Positions 51,017 through 60,233 of a stretch of 64,000 bases of DNA are shown here, in pieces; position 1 is the stretch's first letter; every line of letters starts with the position of its first letter. The DNA comes from Truepera sp965215315 (lineage in GTDB: Bacteria > Deinococcota > Deinococci > Deinococcales > Trueperaceae), in the NCBI GenBank assembly GCA_965215315.1, contig CBDCDB010000005.1:1-64000 (forward strand), given 5' to 3'. The notes under the pieces are model-generated. The model was not told the DNA's origin. It did no database searches and was given only the letters and a program-made list of their open reading frames with translations. Made by a program: the position numbers and the translations under genes.

Positions 51017-51059
51017 TCCTCAAAGTATAACCGGGATGTACTTAGTTGTTAGTGTCAAG

Positions 51060-52049
51060 TCAAACGACGGCATGCGCTTCGAGGTTCGGAGAGATGTCGA
51101 TAACCCTCTTGCCGGGCGTGCGATCCAATTCCAGGTGGCGGTGCGCGTCGGCAATCTCTGCAAGCGAAAAACGGCGTGCGACGACCGGTGTAAGGTGTCC
51201 GAGGTCGATGAGGCGTACGAGTTCGTTCAGGCGTCGTCTCGACGGCAGGGCCACTACAGGACGGATAGAGATCCTGCCCGGAAGCACCGAAGCTAGGATG
51301 AGACCTGGGCGATCTGGAACCGCGGCTGCAACCCGCCCACTCTTTCGCACAGCTCGAGCTGACCATTTGAGACCGTCACCGCCAACGATGTCTAAAACGG
51401 CGTCGACGGGGGCGAGCGAGTTCCAATCGAGCGAGTGATAGTCAACTGTCTCGTGCGCTCCCAGGCTCAGACAGAGGTCATTATTGCGGGGACTGCAAAG
51501 CGCGGTGACGTGAACGCCGATCTCCCTGGCAAGCTGGAGCGCTGCGGTGCCGACGCCGCCGCTAGCGCCACGGATAAGAAGCCGGTTTCCGGGCCGTAAG
51601 GACAATGCACGAAGGCCGCGGTGGGCGGTGAGCGCGGCGACCGGTAGGGCGGCCGCCTCCGTAAGGGGAATGCGTGTCGGGGCCTCGACAACCCAGCCGA
51701 CCCGAACCTCCACGTACTCTGCTGCTGACATCAGCTCTTTGACCGGAAGCCCGCCCAGCACACCCCACACCTGGCACCCTACCGGCGGGCCCTTCCAGCC
51801 CTTACCCACAGCTGCGATATGGCCGCAGACGTCGAGGCCGGTTCCGATTGGGAGCCGCCGGAGAGCCCGCAACCCTCCTTGACGGGCCTCGAGGTCGAGG
51901 GGATTTACGGTTGTGGCAACCATCCGCACGAGGGCGCAGTCGGTACGGGGTGGCCTGAGCGGAACGTCATGAATCCGCAAAACAGAGGGGTCACCGAAGG
52001 AACCACACTGGGCAACCCTCATTGTGTTAGGAAGCTGGGCATTAGGCAT
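51060..52049 (-). CDS. Zinc-independent MDR oxidoreductase (quinone reductase-like)
   Basis: 329 residues, ATG at 52049 with GAGGAGA upstream. GroES-like N domain (VRMVATTVNPLDLEARQGGL), then the Rossmann fold with LLIRGASGGVGTAALQLARE (the AxxGxG-type NADPH loop). The end HRHLELDRTPGKRVIDI is typical of MDR enzymes such as QOR/zeta-crystallin. No zinc-ligand cysteines. It reduces quinones or enones with NADPH. A TetR regulator lies 115 bp upstream on the same strand and may control it. Confidence 0.85.
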   Translation of the reverse strand: MPNAQLPNTMRVAQCGSFGDPSVLRIHDVPLRPPRTDCALVRMVATTVNPLDLEARQGGLRALRRLPIGTGLDVCGHIAAVGKGWKGPPVGCQVWGVLGGLPVKELMSAAEYVEVRVGWVVEAPTRIPLTEAAALPVAALTAHRGLRALSLRPGNRLLIRGASGGVGTAALQLAREIGVHVTALCSPRNNDLCLSLGAHETVDYHSLDWNSLAPVDAVLDIVGGDGLKWSARAVRKSGRVAAAVPDRPGLILASVLPGRISIRPVVALPSRRRLNELVRLIDLGHLTPVVARRFSLAEIADAHRHLELDRTPGKRVIDISPNLEAHAVV

Positions 52050-52164
52050 CTGGTTCTCCTCACCGAGAATGATGGGCCTTATTCCTGTTTGGGACGAGCG
52101 GTTGAAAGGCTATCAGTTTAACAATTGGCCCGTTGTTGGCCGTAGCGCATTGGCACCGACACGT

Positions 52165-52845
52165 TCACGAACCGTGTGTACTGCTACCGGAACGGCTACT
52201 GGCTTCGACGCCGTCCAGGATGACGTCAAGCCCGTCGGTGAACCAGTCTCGCTTGCCGACCGGGAGAGGTAAGCCTACAAGGTGACCTATACGGGGAAAC
52301 GCGCTGAGATCAACCTCAGCAAGACGTTGTTGCCAATTGCGGCCCGGATCATCGCCAACCCCAGCTTGTCTATCGCCGAGGGCGACGCGTGCGTTGCCTT
52401 GAACATAAGTGTTGATCGTCAGGATCGCTCGAGCAGCTACGTGCGGCGATAGCTCGAGTTCTTCAAGCGCCGTAAGCGCCCATTCCATAGCGGTCAGTGA
52501 GGCGGTGCCGAATGGAGGCGTCACCGTGGCGGTCGCAGTGAGCAGCCAAGGATGAGCGAGGAATGCGGCCCAGTCCTGCCAAGCGAGAGCGTGCATGGCC
52601 TCCCGCCAGCTGAGTCCAGTTTGCTCAGGGTAAGTGTACTCGCTAGTGACCTCCTCGACCATAGCCTCGATCAGCTCATCCTTATCAGCCACGTGTCGAT
52701 ATAGCGACATCACACCGGCACCGAGCCGTTCTGAAACACGCTTCATCGTCATTGCTTCTAAGCCCACCTCGTCAGCAACCACGATCGCCGCGGCAACAAT
52801 CTTTTCGTATGACAAAGGGCCAGACGAACCGACTCGTGGACTCAC
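52165..52845 (-). CDS. TetR/AcrR-family regulator
   Basis: 226 residues, GTG at 52845 with AGGAGGTGG upstream. N-terminal TetR HTH: IVAAAIVVADEVGLEAMTMK, then VSERLGAGVMSLYRHVADKD ELIEAMVEEV. The C-terminal part (WALTALEELELSPHVAARAI) matches TetR_C ligand-binding domains. It likely represses itself and the quinone reductase gene that follows. Confidence 0.88.
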   Translation of the reverse strand: MSPRVGSSGPLSYEKIVAAAIVVADEVGLEAMTMKRVSERLGAGVMSLYRHVADKDELIEAMVEEVTSEYTYPEQTGLSWREAMHALAWQDWAAFLAHPWLLTATATVTPPFGTASLTAMEWALTALEELELSPHVAARAILTINTYVQGNARVALGDRQAGVGDDPGRNWQQRLAEVDLSAFPRIGHLVGLPLPVGKRDWFTDGLDVILDGVEASSRSGSSTHGS

Positions 52846-53031
52846 TTCACCACCTCCTGGGCCGAGCTTACCGCGTTGCGTATCTCATACGCAACGCTCT
52901 GATAGCTACGTTTGCAAAGGAACCTATGCTTTTATGGTGGTGCCGCCCCAGAAGAACGGGACAACATCAGATATGAGGTGGCTCAGAATGGCAATGAGTT
53001 TCGCAGTTGAGCGTTTGTAAAATCGAAGCAG

Positions 53032-53742
53032 TCAAAACCGAATCCCAATCGCAGGCAGAATTGAAAAACCAAGCTGTTGAATGTCCACCGGAACTGGCGG
53101 AACATCGTCGTAAGGTCTTCGGTACACTGAAATTCCGTTGTAGTTGGAGGTGGCAAACGTAAGTTCAACAAATACCCCTTTGGCAAAAGAGACATCTGCT
53201 TCAACACCCAAGGTTAAAGCCCCGGCAATATTACCAGTCAAATTTCTAGATGCGCCGTTGTAGTAACGGGTGCCAAAACCACGCAGCGCACCGTAAAACT
53301 CGGCTCCCTCAAGCGGCACACTCCCCAGTAAACCAGCGTCTAAACCGGCGTTATTTGCGCCGCCGAAGAGACCGTAATCAGCGGCCAGCTTTACCGTATC
53401 GTCGTAAACGAGCGTTTTACCACCAACCCGGAAAAAGGGAATACCAAAAGGTCGCCCTGCAATTACAGCGTAGTTGATTTCCGTATCGCCCCCTAAGCCC
53501 TGAGCAACCATGACAGTTAAGGGTGAACCCAGAGGATAGTACCCCGCTTTTTCGAAACCTTCGATACACCCAAAGTCCGGGTCGTCTTCACATTGTGGAA
53601 CTGTTGTAACTGAAACCGGATACCCCGCACCGACTGTGACCTCGAAGGTTCCGGGAGCGGCGGGTTCCGGCGTTCGTCCGACGATCATGGGGGCGCAAGA
53701 ACCGAGGCTCAAGAGCAGCGCGAACAGGTAAACAGGTTTCAC
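53032..53742 (-). CDS. Lipoprotein, possible outer-membrane beta-barrel
   Basis: 236 residues from the GTG at 53742 (AAGGAAAAG upstream); signal VYLFALLLSLGSC with lipobox LGSC. The mature protein is Gly/aromatic-rich with alternating strands (LGGDTEINYAVIAGRPFGIP, LTLGVEADVSFAKGVFVELT) and ends in FSILPAIGIRF, a terminal Phe as in outer-membrane barrels. Two cysteines near the N-terminus. Function unknown. Confidence 0.65.
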   Translation of the reverse strand: MKPVYLFALLLSLGSCAPMIVGRTPEPAAPGTFEVTVGAGYPVSVTTVPQCEDDPDFGCIEGFEKAGYYPLGSPLTVMVAQGLGGDTEINYAVIAGRPFGIPFFRVGGKTLVYDDTVKLAADYGLFGGANNAGLDAGLLGSVPLEGAEFYGALRGFGTRYYNGASRNLTGNIAGALTLGVEADVSFAKGVFVELTFATSNYNGISVYRRPYDDVPPVPVDIQQLGFSILPAIGIRF

Positions 53743-54027
53743 TACGCTTTTCCTTGGGTCGTTGGATAAGCTCGAGCAGACAGGCACTGCATCTTATACA
53801 CCTCGGGGTAAACTTAAGTGGTCAACCTTAACGTCTCCTTAAGAACAAAGTGCAGCACGGCAACTATAGGTTCTGTTGACAATGTCTGAGCCTTAGAGGA
53901 CGTTGTTCTTACTCTGCAGGTTTCAAGGTTACTCGCTAAACGTTAGGGAGAAAAGTCGGGAGTAGGGACGTTAAATTCTCGTAGCATAAATGCTCCTGTA
54001 CACTGTTTTTTTTGGATAGGACTCCCC

Positions 54028-54661
54028 CTAGACGCAGTTTCTCAACGCTTCTATATCGGAGGCAACAATGACGTGCAAGTTGCGAGAAATCTTCTCGGTA
54101 CTCCAGTCCCACCAAGCAATTTGTAAAAGTTCGTAAGATAGTTTCATCGGGAAACCGCTGCTTGATCGGCGTTGCCGGATTACCGCCGACTATCGTGTAA
54201 GCGGGTACATCTTTGGCAACAACAGACTTTGTTGCTACAATAGCTCCATCTCCAATACGGACGCCGGGCATGATAACGGATTTATAGCCTAACCACACAT
54301 CGTTTCCTATCAAGGTGTCACCCTTATAGGGAAGTTCCTGGAGTTGCGGCATAACTTTCTCTCAACCTTGACCAAAGATCTGAAAAGGATAAGTAGAGAA
54401 GCCAGACATCTTGTGGTTGGCACCGTTCATAATGAACTTGACGCCTTGTGCGATCGCGCAGAAATTGCAGATAATGAGCTTGTCGCCGATAAATGGGAAA
54501 TGATAGAGCACGTTACGCTTAAACTCCTGAGCACCGTCAGGATCATCGTAATATGTATGGTCACCAATAACGATATGCGGATTATCCACGGCGTTTTTGA
54601 TAAAGCAAACCTGCGGAAAGGCGTCTATTGGAAATTTTGAAGTAGGGTCAGGGCCTTGCAT
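54028..54661 (-). pseudogene. Vat/CatB-type acetyltransferase, inactivated by a nonsense and a frameshift mutation
   Basis: From ATG 54661 the frame encodes a hexapeptide-repeat xenobiotic acetyltransferase: NPHIVIGDHTYYDDPDGAQE, then MNGANHKMSGFSTYPFQIFG with the catalytic-type His. It is cut by TGA where relatives have Trp (FGQG-stop-EKV). The same frame resumes MPQLQELPYKGDTLIGNDVW and YTIVGGNPATPIKQRF, then needs a shift to read QIAWWDWSTEKISRNLHVIV to a TAG at 54028-54030. Such enzymes acetylate streptogramin or chloramphenicol. Two independent lesions make it a dead gene. Confidence 0.85.
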
Positions 54662-54899
54662 AGCGTCCTCATTTGTCTTTAGGGTTTTGCAGCAGCATAC
54701 ATTTAGAAATTGCTAAGCCGCGAGTAGCCGCCGAATCTATTGAGTATACCGTAGGGTGCGTTATAACTCCTTAAGTCATGGCAAAGCGATTTCTATCCAC
54801 AAATCAGGTCGCCAATCTTATGGACAAGAACTTGTTAGCGTACCAACGTCGTGATGAGCTGGCCGGACGCACGAGTCGTGCGGGCGGCAAAGGTATATG

Positions 54900-55123
54900 C
54901 AGTTCCTTGCTGACGAGGAACGTACCTCAGCGTACACGTCGGCAAGGCCCTTGCCCCCGGCCACCTTCAGTACGGGTTGCTCGAAGCGGTATTCCTCGCC
55001 GCCTGTGGGCCTTGGTACCTGCAACAGATCGCACAGGTCAATGAAATGGAGTTGCGCGCCGCCGCGCTCGTTGAGTTTGGTGGTGGCGTACTTCTGGATA
55101 AAAGCGTCGGGGGTGATGGACAC
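54900..55123 (-). pseudogene. N-terminal fragment of a class IIL/MmeI-like DNA methyltransferase
   Basis: The minus strand from ATG 55123 reads MSITPDAFIQKYATTKLNER, GGAQLHFIDLCDLLQVPRPT and LKVAGGKGLADVY, the typical opening of large restriction-modification methyltransferases (MmeI-like, class I SAM-dependent). The similarity stops after about 70 residues, where the frame runs into unrelated sequence and a stop at 54818. The rest of the more than 900-residue enzyme is absent. Confidence 0.65.
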
Positions 55124-55291
55124 GGATGGAGTCAGTACGCCGCTCAGCCGCTCGTCAGCTAGCTACGCTTCTTACCTTCGCATGCTGCGATTTTGGTTTT
55201 GGCGGCACTCCATCTGACCGCATGGATGGAATGATCTCGGCTCTGAACCTTCCATGCTTTCGCACCAAAAACTTTCTCAGTTTGTAGTTTC

Positions 55292-56227
55292 TTAAAATAT
55301 TATCAACAGTGCGTCGCCTTTCTCAGAGCGTTGGTACCAGACGCGTTTCCCCTGGCGTGCCTTCGTCAACAGCCCGACCTCATGAAGGTACATCAGATGG
55401 GGAGAGAGGCGGCTGGCAGAGCAATTGAAGAGAGCACTCAATCCTACTGTGGAATGTGGCTCGCCCAACGTCATCAGCAACTCTGCTTTCAGGTCGCCGA
55501 TCAAGGCTGCCAGAGATAGAGGAGGCAGCGGACGAGGCAACCATAACTCCGCTGTTCCCCGTGCTGGATAAGCAAAAGCCTGTGGGCCATCCTCTCCGCT
55601 TACCAGGTAGCCGTGCGGCCACACGAACAGCGAAGGGATAAGGGTCAAGCCCTTCTGGCTTGGTCGTGGATTATTGTTAGCTTCGTCGTAAAGCACCCGC
55701 GGATGAAGGTCTTGCATGAGTTCCTTTGCTCCCCCAGTCACCATCTGCCGGGCACGGTGAAAAACGTCCTCTTCTAACAGAGGCCGGAACCTTGTCCAGT
55801 CCGGGGCAATGATCGCCTGCCAGTACCTTTCAAGCTCCTTGAGAAGCGTTGTCAGTGCGTCAGCCGTGTCCTCCAAGAAGGGTTGGAGGTCTCCGCTCCG
55901 CCCTTCTATGGGGATCAGCCGCACCTCATCACGGATTTGTGACAAAGACGTCGACTGAAGCCGCTCCAGTTCTTGCCTAAATAATGGCGCGTACTGCCCC
56001 GGACGAGGGGTCAGGAAATCTGGAATGTAGCTCTCGGAGACCACCAGTTGCTGGAGAGAGAAGCTGAGATTGAGCGCCTCGCGGCCACGTTCCTGAAACC
56101 AGGGCTTAAGCATCCCTGCATCTTCACCACCTTGGTGTCGCGACGCGAAACGACAACTGTTCACGACTTCATACAACGGACTGACGGCGAACCGCAGGGC
56201 GGCCACGTCCTGGGTTGTCACACTCAC
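55292..56227 (-). CDS. ArsR-like HTH regulator with DUF5937-type domain (copy 2)
   Basis: 311 residues from the GTG at 56227 (GGAG 6 nt upstream); a GTG at 56239 is possible but sits against the same ribosome site. LRFAVSPLYEVVNSCRFASR mirrors the start of the regulator at 48478, and the C-terminus has the same ArsR-type helix-turn-helix (LLMTLGEPHSTVGLSALFNC, SASRLSPHLMYLHEVGLL). It diverges from the MFS gene at 56312 with an 85-bp gap, so it most likely represses the transporter operon. Confidence 0.8.
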   Translation of the reverse strand: MSVTTQDVAALRFAVSPLYEVVNSCRFASRHQGGEDAGMLKPWFQERGREALNLSFSLQQLVVSESYIPDFLTPRPGQYAPLFRQELERLQSTSLSQIRDEVRLIPIEGRSGDLQPFLEDTADALTTLLKELERYWQAIIAPDWTRFRPLLEEDVFHRARQMVTGGAKELMQDLHPRVLYDEANNNPRPSQKGLTLIPSLFVWPHGYLVSGEDGPQAFAYPARGTAELWLPRPLPPLSLAALIGDLKAELLMTLGEPHSTVGLSALFNCSASRLSPHLMYLHEVGLLTKARQGKRVWYQRSEKGDALLIIF

Positions 56228-56311
56228 CCGGCTCTCCACCCTCCCACAATACAGAATTCAGAAATACCTGAATCGTTAGGTTCTTCCGGCAGGTGTCCAT
56301 AGGGTGAGGGC

Positions 56312-57547
56312 ATGTTCATTACGAAACGCGTTAGCAGTCTAACAGGGGGACTGCCACGCGCTTTCTGGGTAATGTGGTGGGGCACACTCATCAATCGCCT
56401 AGGCGGTTTTGTCGCCCCTTTTCTCATCCTCTTTTTGACTGGCGAACGACAGCTCACCACCTTCCAGGCCACCACTGTAGTTAGCATTATGGGCCTGGGC
56501 GGTTTCGTCGGTGAGCTGCTGGGTGGGCATTTTGCGGATCGTATGGGACGCCGCCGAGTCATGCTCACCGCCATGCTCTTGAGTCCAGTCGCCCTGCTCG
56601 CTCTTGGGTTCAGCACCCGGTACTGGGTCATGATCGGGACGGCTTTCGCTACCTCGCTGCTCAGCAGTATGTACCGGCCTGCCGCCAACGCCGCTGTGGC
56701 TGACCTCGTTCCTTCCGCAGAACGTACACGTGCCTACAGCCTGCTGTACTGGGCCACCAATCTGGGCTTCGCCTTCGCACCGTTATTGGCAGGGTTGATC
56801 GCCACCGTGTCTTATAACCTGCTGTTTATTTTGAACAGCGCGGCGACATTTGCCTATGGCCTGCTGCTCCGATTTGGTGTGCCAGAAACACGAACCTCCA
56901 TTACAGTCCGCCGGTCCACCGTCACTGCTGGTCAGCTCCTTAAAGGGAACCGGCTACTCATGGCGGTGATGGTTCTGGCCTTGCTGCACGCTCTCGTTTT
57001 GCAGCAAGCTTACGTGACCCTGCCGCTGGATATGCAGGCCAAGGGTCTGGGGGCAGCGACATACGGCCAAGTGCTAGCCCTCAACGGCGCGGTCGTCGTG
57101 TCGCTGGGATTATTTGCGGGAAGATTTTTAGAGCGGTATCCCGTCAGTCACGTTTTAATGGCTGCCTTTCTCCTGACCGGCCTAGGGTTCGGTCTGAACG
57201 CATTTGCCCACACGGCAGCTATTTTTAGTTTCGGAGTCATCATCTGGACCTTCGGCGAGATGGCAGGCGTTACTGCGCTTGCCGTACTGCCTTCCCTGCT
57301 TGCTCCTCTTCACCTACGCGGCACCTACGCCGGACTGCTCGGGGCAACCTGGGGGCTGAGCGGCATGCTCGCTCCTCTCCTGGGAGGTTGGGGGCTGAGC
57401 CGTTTTCATGCCGGACTATGGTGGGGGTGCTTGTTTGTTGGCATGCTCGGCGTAGTCGGCTCAATGCTCATTGCTGCGCCTCTGCGGCATCGTCTACATC
57501 TCGCAACTTGCACCGCTCAGATACGAAATAAGGAAAGAGAGGCATGA
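56312..57547 (+). CDS. MFS efflux transporter
   Basis: 411 residues, ATG at 56312. Twelve hydrophobic helices; the inter-helix 2-3 loop HFADRMGRRRVMLTAMLLSP is the MFS motif A. The N-terminus LPRAFWVMWWGTLINRLGGF matches multidrug or metabolite exporters. It overlaps the GNAT gene by 4 nt and is divergent from the DUF5937 regulator. An exporter-acetyltransferase-SDR operon suggests handling of a toxic small molecule, but the substrate is unknown. Confidence 0.85.
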   Translation: MFITKRVSSLTGGLPRAFWVMWWGTLINRLGGFVAPFLILFLTGERQLTTFQATTVVSIMGLGGFVGELLGGHFADRMGRRRVMLTAMLLSPVALLALGFSTRYWVMIGTAFATSLLSSMYRPAANAAVADLVPSAERTRAYSLLYWATNLGFAFAPLLAGLIATVSYNLLFILNSAATFAYGLLLRFGVPETRTSITVRRSTVTAGQLLKGNRLLMAVMVLALLHALVLQQAYVTLPLDMQAKGLGAATYGQVLALNGAVVVSLGLFAGRFLERYPVSHVLMAAFLLTGLGFGLNAFAHTAAIFSFGVIIWTFGEMAGVTALAVLPSLLAPLHLRGTYAGLLGATWGLSGMLAPLLGGWGLSRFHAGLWWGCLFVGMLGVVGSMLIAAPLRHRLHLATCTAQIRNKEREA

Positions 57548-58080
57548 TGAACAAACTTGAGGGAGAGGCGTCCCAACTCAGAATCCAGATTCGTGACTAT
57601 AAGGACGGCGACTGGGAAGCCATCTGGCCCATTTTCCAGGACATCATTCGCGCAGGGGAAACGTTCCCCTACGATCCAAACTGGACTTCTCAGCAGGCGA
57701 GGGCCGTGTGGCTTGCCCCCCCACCCTCACACATCTTGATCGCACACGCTCGAGCCAGGCTGTTGGGCACGGCCACGCTGGGACGTAACCGCCCTGGCCC
57801 TGGGGCACACGTCGCCACCGCAAGTTTCATGGTGGCAGCAAACGCCCGTGGGAAAGGCGTAGGCCGTGCCCTGTGCCTTGCTGCTTTGGCCTGGGCACGC
57901 GGCCAGGGCTACGCCATGATGCAATTCAACGCAGTCGTAGAAACGAATGAAGTTGCTGTAAGGCTGTACCAAGAACTAGGTTTTCAGATTGCTGGCACAG
58001 TTCCAGAAGCCTTTGATCATCCGAGATTGGGACGCGTCGGTCTGCACATCATGTACCAGCGGCTTCAGGAGGGAAAATGA
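57544..58080 (+). CDS. GNAT N-acetyltransferase
   Basis: 178 residues. The acetyl-CoA loop VAANARGKGVGRALCLAALA (the Q/RxxGxG/A motif) and QFNAVVETNEVAVRLYQELG define a GNAT fold; LGFQIAGTVPEAFDH resembles phosphinothricin/aminoacyl acetyltransferases. Coupled to genes on both sides by 4-nt overlaps. Likely acetylates an amine on a xenobiotic or peptide. Confidence 0.87.
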   Translation: MMNKLEGEASQLRIQIRDYKDGDWEAIWPIFQDIIRAGETFPYDPNWTSQQARAVWLAPPPSHILIAHARARLLGTATLGRNRPGPGAHVATASFMVAANARGKGVGRALCLAALAWARGQGYAMMQFNAVVETNEVAVRLYQELGFQIAGTVPEAFDHPRLGRVGLHIMYQRLQEGK

Positions 58081-58844
58081 GCGTAGGTCAATGGAGTCAG
58101 CGCACCGCCATCGTAACGGGGGCCGCTCGCGGGATAGGTGCAGGCATCGCTAAGCGGCTTGTTGTGGACGGACACCGGGTCGCCTTACTCGATCTGGATC
58201 TGGAAGCCGCGCTTGCCACTGCGCGGGCCATCGATCCAATGGGCACATTCACACACGTCGCCGCAGTTGACGTGGCAAATGAGGACGCCGTTCGGCAGGC
58301 CGTGGCTGAAGTTGTGCGGACCCTGGGTTCTCCTACGATCTTGGTCAACAACGCTGGATTCGCGCACGATATCTTGCTGCGTGACATGCCCATCCATCTC
58401 TGGGATGAAGTCGTAAACGTCCACCTGCGCGGTGCATTCCTGATGACTCGGGAAATGAGCGTACACATGCGAGATTCCCGTTGGGGCCGCATCGTCAACA
58501 TTTCCAGTACCTCTTCACGGGGGGACGCCGGGCGCGTGAACTATTCAGCGGCAAAGTCTGGTCTGCATGGATTTACCAAAGCTTGTGCATTAGAACTTGG
58601 ACCAGACGGTGTGACGGTGAACGTGGTCGCGCCGGGCTTTATCGTGAGCGACATGACGGCCAAGACCGCCCGCCGTTTAGGTCGAACGTTTCAGGAACAT
58701 CAGGAGACAGTGGCGGCGACGCTGGCAGTCAGGCGGGTCGGCCAGCCCGAGGACATCGCTCATGCGGTGGCTTACCTGACGAGCCAGGGAGCAGGATACG
58801 TGACGGGACAAGTGATCTACATTGCAGGTGATCCCGTGGGGTAG
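58077..58844 (+). CDS. Short-chain dehydrogenase/reductase (FabG-like)
   Basis: 255 residues. NAD(P) loop TGAARGIGAGIAKRL, NNAG block (LVNNAGFAHDI), catalytic Ser in VNISSTSSRG and Tyr-Lys in YSAAKSGLHG, then PGFIVSDMT. This is a classical SDR. It is the last gene of the MFS-GNAT-SDR operon, starting within the GNAT stop codon. Substrate unknown. Confidence 0.9.
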   Translation: MSVGQWSQRTAIVTGAARGIGAGIAKRLVVDGHRVALLDLDLEAALATARAIDPMGTFTHVAAVDVANEDAVRQAVAEVVRTLGSPTILVNNAGFAHDILLRDMPIHLWDEVVNVHLRGAFLMTREMSVHMRDSRWGRIVNISSTSSRGDAGRVNYSAAKSGLHGFTKACALELGPDGVTVNVVAPGFIVSDMTAKTARRLGRTFQEHQETVAATLAVRRVGQPEDIAHAVAYLTSQGAGYVTGQVIYIAGDPVG

Positions 58845-59336
58845 GCAATAGCAGAAATTAACGTCGCGCCGTGAGTAGGGCATAACCTAGCGAAAGGCCA
58901 AAATTTAGCCAACTCGCGTGTGTTTCCAAGAATGTCCAAAGAGAGACGTGCACGAACAGTCGTTTCGTCGGTAGGCCGAAGCAGGATTCGAGGACATTCA
59001 CGGGGAAAGAGATACATAGTTTGATGAGCTTCTTCTATCGCCCAAACTAGCAGTCTGTTTGACCACTCAGAGCCAAAGGGCCTTTCAACGGCGACACGCA
59101 CAGGGCGGGGCTCGGAGCTGCTTATCTGAGGATCATCGCCGAATCGGTGAAGGTAGCTTTGAGCTTGCAGCACTCTATCTATTGCCTCTGACCTACTAAC
59201 GACACATGTCTTCTGCTACTCGTGCCTCAAACACTCCTCTATTCACTATTTGTCAGCAACTGAAGCGTGCAGCGAACGGTACACAGCTGTCAGCAACTCA
59301 GTGACATATGATAACGAGCACAAGCACCCCTATGTA
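58845..59336. other. Non-coding or uncertain region before the IS3 element
   Basis: 492 bp. A minus-strand frame of 118 codons (58817-59173) overlaps the SDR end; its middle part (RPFGSEWSNRLLVWAIEEAH) looks somewhat protein-like, but there is no ribosome site or family match and I do not call it. The remainder shows nothing identifiable. Confidence 0.4.
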
Positions 59337-59366
59337 TGATATTGCCCCGTTTTCACGGATTCGCAG

Positions 59367-60233
59367 TTAAGCAGCTTTAGGGAAGTGTACTCTCTCGAAG
59401 TCGTTGGGTGAAAGATAGCCCAGGGATGAGTGCCGCCGCTTGGTGTTGTAGAAACCTTCGATGTAGCTGAAGATGCCGGTTCTAGCCTGCTGACGGGTTT
59501 CATAGTTTACGTCAACCTCATCAGTTTTAAGCGTAGCGAAGAACGACTCGACAACCGCATTGTCATAACAACTGCCCTTATCTGACATGCTTTGCTGGAA
59601 ACCGTTTGCGTTTAATTCGGCTCTAAAGGCACGGCTGGCGTACTGGGTGCCCTGATCCGAATGGTGTAAAAGTGCAGCGTCAGTAGTCCGTTGCCGGATT
59701 GCCATTGACAGTGCTGAAAGCGTTAGGTCATCTGTCAACCTCTCTGAAAACGCCCAGCCTACAACCCTGCGGCTAAATAGGTCTAGGGTCACGGCGAGGT
59801 AAAGCCATCCCTCACGGGTAGAAATATAGGTAATGTCACTTGCCCAAACGCTGTTGGCAGAGGAAACATGGAAGTTCTGCTTGAGCAAGTTTTCTGCTCT
59901 AGGACGCTGATGTTTAGAAGTTGTCGTAGTCTTGAACTTCCGTTTCGTTTTGCCTCTAATGCCTGCTGAGCGCATTAGGTGGGCGACGCGCTTACGGCCT
60001 ACTTTGTGTCCAGCCGCCCGTAAGTCCTTATGGATACGCGGCGAACCGTAGGTATAACGACTGCCGCAGTGAAACTTGATGATCTTTTCGGTCAGCTGTT
60101 CGTCTTCCACGGCTCGCTTACTTTTGCCGCGTCTCAGCCAGTCGTAAAAGCCGCTAACTGAGACCTGCAAGACCTGAGCCATCAAACTGACCGTCCAGAA
60201 ACCTCGATGTCCTTTGATAAAGGCGTACTTCAC
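59367..60233 (-). CDS. IS3 OrfB transposase (DDE)
   Basis: 288 residues with the rve integrase core: SVWASDITYISTREGWLYLA (first Asp), HHSDQGTQYASRAFRAEL (second Asp) and YDNAVVESFFATLKTDEVDV (Glu). The N-terminal HTH_21 part (SRYTYGSPRIHKDLRAAGHK) is present. Ends HSSLGYLSPNDFERVHFPKA. All catalytic residues are intact, so the element may be mobile. Confidence 0.92.
   Translation of the reverse strand: MKYAFIKGHRGFWTVSLMAQVLQVSVSGFYDWLRRGKSKRAVEDEQLTEKIIKFHCGSRYTYGSPRIHKDLRAAGHKVGRKRVAHLMRSAGIRGKTKRKFKTTTTSKHQRPRAENLLKQNFHVSSANSVWASDITYISTREGWLYLAVTLDLFSRRVVGWAFSERLTDDLTLSALSMAIRQRTTDAALLHHSDQGTQYASRAFRAELNANGFQQSMSDKGSCYDNAVVESFFATLKTDEVDVNYETRQQARTGIFSYIEGFYNTKRRHSSLGYLSPNDFERVHFPKAA

Larger units (their letters stand above)
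49970..51042 (-). mobile_element. IS630-family insertion sequence, apparently complete
   Basis: 1,073 bp bounded by TA at 49968-49969 and 51043-51044, the target duplication expected for IS630. Imperfect terminal inverted repeats: AGTACCTCCCG at the left and the complement of CGGGATGTACT at the right, with further matches inside. It carries two overlapping transposase frames. Confidence 0.85.

Noticed and set aside
58817..59173. 118-codon minus-strand gene after the SDR gene
   Set aside because: It overlaps the SDR 3' end, lacks a ribosome site and shows no family; parts look protein-like, so it is left open in the region note.
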